DNA of 64,000 bases, from assembly GCF_018736085.1 (NCBI RefSeq), contig NZ_CP076134.1, positions 434,001-498,000 on the forward strand, written 5' to 3'. A program made the position numbers and the translations under genes. The notes under the pieces are model-generated. The model did no database searches and was not told the origin of the DNA. It saw only the letters and a program-made list of their open reading frames with translations. Below, one piece after another: positions 60,228-64,000 of this stretch (its first letter is position 1; each line of letters starts with the position of its first letter). This DNA is from Bradyrhizobium sediminis (GTDB lineage: Bacteria > Pseudomonadota > Alphaproteobacteria > Rhizobiales > Xanthobacteraceae).

Positions 60228-62294
60228 TCAGCGGTTGAACAATTGCCGCAGCACCTCGTTCATCGCCGGGCTGTCCTGCGGGGCTTGCGGGATGGTCTCG
60301 TTCTGCGGCGCAGGCGCCGGCGGCGCGGCCGGAACGGGGGAGCCCGGCGCGGGAATGCTGCGGCCTTGGCTTGGGACTTGGCTTGGGACTTGGCTTGGGA
60401 CCTGGCTTGGACCCTGGCCTGGCGGCGCTTGTCCGAGCCCCAGCCCGAGGCCCTGCTGGATCAGATTGCCGAGGGTTTCGCCGAGCTTGTCGGCGGACAA
60501 TCCGCCGCCGGCCGCTCCGCCGCTACCCGATCCGCTGCCGGCGGTTCCGCCTCCGGTCAATCCGCCGAGCAGCCCCCCCAGGCCGCCGCCGTCCTTGCCG
60601 AACAGGCCCTTGCCCATCTCCTTGAGCTTGGCATAGGCGGCGTCGGGATTGTCGAGGATGCCGGCCATGTCGGGATAGATGCGCGGCTGCGCCCACGGCC
60701 CGTCGATCATCACGGGAATGCCGAGCCCGACCGGATCGGAGGCGCGGCCCTGGCCTTCGGTGGTCATCACCAGTTTCGGGTCGACCCGGAACGCGATCTG
60801 CTTGGTGCCGAGGTCGATGGTGCCGACGCCGGTCATCTTCACCAGCGGTCCCACCAAATTGAGATCGGTGGTGACGGCCTGGCCCTTGTCGATGCGGAAC
60901 GAGGCGGACAATTGCGAGAGGTCGGTGACCTGGTCCTGCTTCTCCTGCCAGCCCGACAGCGTGCCCGAGGTCAGCGAGCGGATCATCTTGGCGACGTTGA
61001 GCCCGATGATGGCGCCGTCCTGGAACACGACGAACGCCGTGCCATTGAGGTTCGCCATGATGGCGCGCTGGCTCGAGCCCGTGGCGCGCACGGAGATTTT
61101 CGCCTGCATCTTGCCGTCGAGCTTGTCGAAATCGGCGGTACTGGTCAGCAGCGGCAAGGCGCGGACGCCGGCAAGGTCGCTGTGCAGCGTGAAACTCGGC
61201 TCGGCCGCGGCGGCGTCCGCAGTGACCTCGCCGCTGGCCTGGCCGCCATAGGCGCCGAGATTGGAGAACCGCACCTTGAGCACGCCGCTGCCGAGCGTGG
61301 CATCGATCGCGGCCGGCGCGAAATGCGCGCCCGCAATGTTGAACTCGGCGGCGGAAGCCCGCACCTGCGCGTCGACATAGTTCAGTCCGCTGATGTCGAA
61401 CGTCGCATTGCTCCAGGCCTGCGTAGCGGGCGAGGGCGTCGCCTTGGCGCCGGAAATGTCGAGCCGCTGGAAGTCGAGATCGAGCTTGACCAGCGGTTTG
61501 CTGGCGAGATCGACCGATGCCCAGCCGTTGAACGCGCCGTCGCCGAGCGTGCCGGACAGGCCGTTGATCATCACGGTCGAACCATTGAGCCGGACCTCGG
61601 CCTTGGCCGCCAGCGAGGCCTGCAACAGGCTGGGCGCGTCGAGGCCGATCTCGACCGGAATGTTCTGCCGTTCCAGCGGCGGTGGCGGCGCGGTGGCGCG
61701 GATGTCGAATTTGAGCGGATGGCCGCCGGTCTTCGCAGCGCCGGTGATCTTGATCTTGCGATCGGCGCCCATCCTCATCTCGGCGTCGATGCCGTCGATG
61801 CGATTTTCCACGCGGTCGCGCAGGTTGGAGAACACCACCACGCCGTCGGTCACGGTGATGCGATCGATCGCGGCCTTGCCGGCTTCGCTCGGGGCGGCCG
61901 CCGGCCTGGCGGATGAAATCAGCTGTCCCGAGCGTTCGCGCAGCAGCGGCAATTGCAGCACCGGCTTGTTGATGACGAGTTCGGTGACTTGCGGGCGGCC
62001 CGACCACAGGCTCGACAGCGTCACGTCGGCCTGGAGGCTGCCGACGGTCAGGCGGCTCGTGCCGTTGCGGTCCTTGGGGTCCTGCAGCGTGACGTCGTTC
62101 AGCTTGACGTTGAGGGAAGGCCAGATCCCGATCCTGGTGGCGCCGGCAATGGTCAGTTTGTAGCCGGTCTCGCGCTCGACCCGGGTCTGGATCTCCGACG
62201 TCAGGAATCCCGAGGGGACGCCGACGATCAGCAGCAATGCCGCCACCACGATCACGGCGGCGACGGCGGCTCCGGCGATTTTCAGTGCTTTCAT
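60228..62294 (-). CDS. AsmA-family protein
   Basis: 688 residues from ATG 62294 (MKALKIAGAA). N-terminal helix (residues 3-28), then the AsmA pattern: G-F-L-T-S-E-I-Q-T-R-V-E-R-E-T-G-Y, I-W-P-S-L-N-V-K-L-N-D-V. The long beta-rich middle and C-terminal half have G-L-N-V-A-K-M-I-R-S-L and L-N-L-V-G-P-L-V-K-M-T-G-V-G-T-I-D-L. Such proteins span the periplasm and are linked to lipid transport or outer-membrane maintenance. The last ~110 residues are a Gly/Ser/Pro/Gln-rich tail including four V-P-S-Q repeats. Confidence 0.9.
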   Translation of the reverse strand: MKALKIAGAAVAAVIVVAALLLIVGVPSGFLTSEIQTRVERETGYKLTIAGATRIGIWPSLNVKLNDVTLQDPKDRNGTSRLTVGSLQADVTLSSLWSGRPQVTELVINKPVLQLPLLRERSGQLISSARPAAAPSEAGKAAIDRITVTDGVVVFSNLRDRVENRIDGIDAEMRMGADRKIKITGAAKTGGHPLKFDIRATAPPPPLERQNIPVEIGLDAPSLLQASLAAKAEVRLNGSTVMINGLSGTLGDGAFNGWASVDLASKPLVKLDLDFQRLDISGAKATPSPATQAWSNATFDISGLNYVDAQVRASAAEFNIAGAHFAPAAIDATLGSGVLKVRFSNLGAYGGQASGEVTADAAAAEPSFTLHSDLAGVRALPLLTSTADFDKLDGKMQAKISVRATGSSQRAIMANLNGTAFVVFQDGAIIGLNVAKMIRSLTSGTLSGWQEKQDQVTDLSQLSASFRIDKGQAVTTDLNLVGPLVKMTGVGTIDLGTKQIAFRVDPKLVMTTEGQGRASDPVGLGIPVMIDGPWAQPRIYPDMAGILDNPDAAYAKLKEMGKGLFGKDGGGLGGLLGGLTGGGTAGSGSGSGGAAGGGLSADKLGETLGNLIQQGLGLGLGQAPPGQGPSQVPSQVPSQVPSQGRSIPAPGSPVPAAPPAPAPQNETIPQAPQDSPAMNEVLRQLFNR
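60365..60412. repeat. Four tandem 12-bp units in the AsmA gene
   Basis: Three exact CTTGGCTTGGGA units and a fourth with changes (CCTGGCTTGGAC). They encode V-P-S-Q repeats, so copy-number change would keep the frame. Polymorphism between strains is likely. Confidence 0.9.
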
Positions 62295-62427
62295 CTCGAC
62301 ATTCCAGACCGGGCAGCTGCGCTCGAATTCGGCCCGGCCATAGCGGCGGGCCACGTAAATTGAGCTTATCCCGGAAGGGGAAACGGCTCAAAGCCAGTAA
62401 AAATAGTCCGGGGGTGCTGCAAAGTTA

Positions 62428-62443
62428 TGTGACTTATGACACA
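62428..62443. promoter_or_regulatory. Near-consensus Crp-type site TGTGA-CTTATG-ACACA
   Basis: Nine of ten fixed bases match TGTGA-N6-TCACA. It lies 68 bp before the ATG of the Crp-family gene, in the AT-rich divergent gap to the AsmA gene. It suggests autoregulation. A further CTTCACA follows directly. Confidence 0.55.
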
Positions 62444-62510
62444 CTTCACAGGCCACAAGCTTCGCTAACGGTTATTTTGTCGATCTCGAATCCTTCTGGA
62501 AGGCATTGCA

Positions 62511-63185
62511 ATGAGCAAAGCGGCCGAATTTGCGGTCATTCTCAAGATGAATCCGATGTTCGCGGACTTGGGTTCCGACGAATTGCAGCGGATCTCGAGC
62601 CTCTGCCACACCCAGCACCTCGGGGTGGGCGAGATGCTGTTCCAGAAGGGCGACGCCGGCGACGCCCTGTTCGGGGTCCGGCGCGGGCAGATCCGCATCG
62701 AGACCGGAGCATCGGACGGCAGCCGCCTGACCCTGAACTTTCTCGGCCCCGGCGACCTGTTCGGCGAGGTCGCGGTGCTCGACGGCCAGAGCCGCACCGC
62801 GGACGCCACCGCCGGCGAGCCCACGGAACTATTCGTGCTGCGGCGCGAGGATTTTCTCAGCTTTCTCGAACGTGAGCCCCGCGTCGCGGTCAAGATCATC
62901 GCGCTGTTGTGCCAGCGCATCCGCTGGATGAGCGAGCGGATGGAGGAATCCATGCTGCAGCCGCTGCCGGTACGGCTGGCGCGCCGGCTCTGCGCGCTGT
63001 CGTCCGATTTCGGCTCCGAGGTGCACATCTCGCAGGAACAGCTCGGCGTGTTCGTCGGCGCCGCCCGCGAGAGCGTCAACCGTCAACTGCAGCTGTGGCG
63101 CAAGGACGGCATTCTCGACCTGCAGCGCGGCCGCATCCTGCTGCAGAACATGACCAAGCTGACGGCGGTGGCGCGAAACGAATAG
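62511..63185 (+). CDS. Crp/Fnr-family regulator with an intact cyclic-nucleotide pocket
   Basis: 224 residues. Cyclic-nucleotide domain (~15-130) with phosphate-binding cassette F-G-E-V-A-V-L-D-G-Q-S-R-T, i.e. the F-G-E and R-T residues that bind cAMP in Crp. No N-terminal Cys cluster for Fe-S, so it is not Fnr-like. HTH at ~165-215: S-Q-E-Q-L-G-V-F-V-G-A-A-R-E-S-V-N-R-Q-L, whose R-E-S-V-N-R matches the recognition helix R-E-T-V-G-R of Crp. cAMP-dependent activation is likely. The near-consensus site upstream and two perfect sites elsewhere in the window fit this. Confidence 0.92.
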   Translation: MSKAAEFAVILKMNPMFADLGSDELQRISSLCHTQHLGVGEMLFQKGDAGDALFGVRRGQIRIETGASDGSRLTLNFLGPGDLFGEVAVLDGQSRTADATAGEPTELFVLRREDFLSFLEREPRVAVKIIALLCQRIRWMSERMEESMLQPLPVRLARRLCALSSDFGSEVHISQEQLGVFVGAARESVNRQLQLWRKDGILDLQRGRILLQNMTKLTAVARNE

Positions 63186-63199
63186 GGCTATAGCGCCGC

Positions 63200-64000
63200 C
63201 TACTCCGCCGCGGGCGAATGCACGATGCTCGGCGGCGGCTTGTGGTCGCCCGGCTCCTGCTCGTTCTCGCCGCTGGAGACCAGCAGTTTCCTGCCGAAGC
63301 GCCAGATCAGCGCGCCGAGATCGTCCATCATCATGAACATCGCCGGCACGAACACCAAGGACAGCACGGTGGAGAACACCAGCCCGCCGATCACGGCGAG
63401 CGCCATCGGCGAGCGGAATTCGCCGCCGGCGCCGAATGCCAGCGCGGACGGCATCATGCCGGCCGCCATCGCGATCGTGGTCATGACGATCGGGCGTGCG
63501 CGCTTGATGCCGGCATCGATGATCGCAAATTCGCGCGGATTGCCCTCGCGGATCGATTCGACCGCGAATTCCACCAGCATGATGGCGTTCTTGGTGACGA
63601 TGCCCATCAGCATCAGGATGCCGATCCAAACCGGCGTCGTCAGCTGCTTGCCGGTCAAGAGCAGCGCCGCGATGGCACCGCCGATCGAGAGCGGCAACGA
63701 GAACAGGATGGTGATGGGCTGCAGGAAGGTGCCGAACAGCAGTACCAGCACCGCATAGACCATCATCAATCCGGTGGTGATCGCGGTGGCAAAGCCTTCC
63801 GACAGTTCGTTCAGGCTTTCGGCGTCGCCCGAGGGGCTGACCTTCACGCCCTTGGGCAGGCTCTTCATGACCGGCAGGTCGTAGATCAGTTTGGTGGCGT
63901 CGCCGAGCGCGGCGGAGCCGACGAGGTCGGCCGCCACCGTGGCCTGGCGTTCCCGGTCGTAGCGGTTGATGCTGGTCGGGCCCTGATCGAGCTTGATGTC
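63200..64000 (-). CDS. HAE1-type RND efflux permease, C-terminal part, cut by the window end
   Basis: 267 codons visible, open to base 64000 on the minus strand. Periplasmic end, then helices 8-12: F-A-T-A-I-T-T-G-L-M-M-V-Y-A-V-L-V-L-L-F, P-I-T-I-L-F-S-L-P-L-S-I-G-G-A, G-I-L-M-L-M-G-I-V-T-K-N-A-I-M-L-V-E-F. The G-I-V-x-K-N-A-I-L pattern is that of AcrB-type multidrug (HAE1) pumps. Full proteins have ~1040 residues, so about three quarters lie beyond the window. Ends 14 bp from the stop of the convergent Crp-family gene. Confidence 0.93.
   Translation of the reverse strand, partial: DIKLDQGPTSINRYDRERQATVAADLVGSAALGDATKLIYDLPVMKSLPKGVKVSPSGDAESLNELSEGFATAITTGLMMVYAVLVLLFGTFLQPITILFSLPLSIGGAIAALLLTGKQLTTPVWIGILMLMGIVTKNAIMLVEFAVESIREGNPREFAIIDAGIKRARPIVMTTIAMAAGMMPSALAFGAGGEFRSPMALAVIGGLVFSTVLSLVFVPAMFMMMDDLGALIWRFGRKLLVSSGENEQEPGDHKPPPSIVHSPAAE

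Noticed and set aside
60365..60412. CRISPR or regulatory tandem repeat
   Set aside because: It is in frame inside the AsmA gene and encodes V-P-S-Q units.

Overview
The window reads as chromosomal DNA of a GC-rich alphaproteobacterium of the Bradyrhizobium/Rhodopseudomonas group (Nitrobacteraceae). The grounds are high GC with dense long antisense frames, an L21 with a Lys/Ala-rich tail, flbT and a five-part che cluster, many one-/two-component regulators with FixJ/LuxR ends, and several classes of palindromic repeat that I know from this group. This taxonomic call is inference; no rRNA is present.

Layout. 1-3.6 kb: end of a DMT exporter, a GNAT acetyltransferase, rpmA and rplU with a terminator, the 3' remnant of a ROK-family gene, and tRNA-Ser(CGA). 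3.8-9.9 kb: a divergent EamA exporter/TetR pair sharing a 24-bp perfect palindrome, an AraC regulator, and a large autotransporter whose start codon follows a 15-bp-stem hairpin. 10.1-14.7 kb: a heavy-metal RND pump operon (adaptor, CzcA/CusA-type pump, DUF3240) without an outer-membrane factor. 14.9-20.7 kb: a TetR repressor diverging from an acyl-CoA catabolic operon (thiolase, two hotdog dehydratases, a frameshifted SDR, acyl-CoA dehydrogenase, enoyl-CoA hydratase). 20.8-26 kb: small conserved proteins, a REC-EAL protein, a cold-shock protein, and a LuxR-type regulator with a degenerate kinase-like N-terminus. 26-38 kb: cheY, flbT, the cheA-cheW-cheY-cheR-PilZ cluster (no cheB), a FixJ-type regulator, a large hybrid histidine kinase and a receiver. 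38-46 kb: sugar-acid dehydratase, RraA-like aldolase, oligopeptidase B, an alanine-glyoxylate-type aminotransferase, LssY-C and nuclease-like proteins. 46.4-48.1 kb: a complete IS110/IS1111-type insertion sequence sitting inside one arm of a palindromic repeat. 48-53 kb: a protein with a DxDTTA motif, a caspase homologue lacking both catalytic residues, a GIY-YIG protein bracketed by two large palindromic repeats, and an orphan efflux adaptor. 53.2-57.1 kb: a lower-GC two-gene module (DNA methyltransferase plus PD-(D/E)XK nuclease), probably acquired defence DNA. 57.1-64 kb: an antidote-type HTH protein, a class III cyclase, an AsmA protein, a Crp-family regulator and the end of an HAE1-type RND pump.

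How parts may work together. A membrane cyclase and a Crp protein with an intact cyclic-nucleotide pocket lie 2.4 kb apart, and the window carries two perfect TGTGA-N6-TCACA sites plus a near-perfect one upstream of the crp gene. The che cluster with flbT and single-domain receivers forms a motility signalling block. The most notable items are the insertion sequence with candidate guide-RNA matches to its own target, the methylase/nuclease module, the pseudo-caspase, the repeat-flanked GIY-YIG gene, and a 13-bp motif present three times around the LuxR-like regulator and flbT/cheY.
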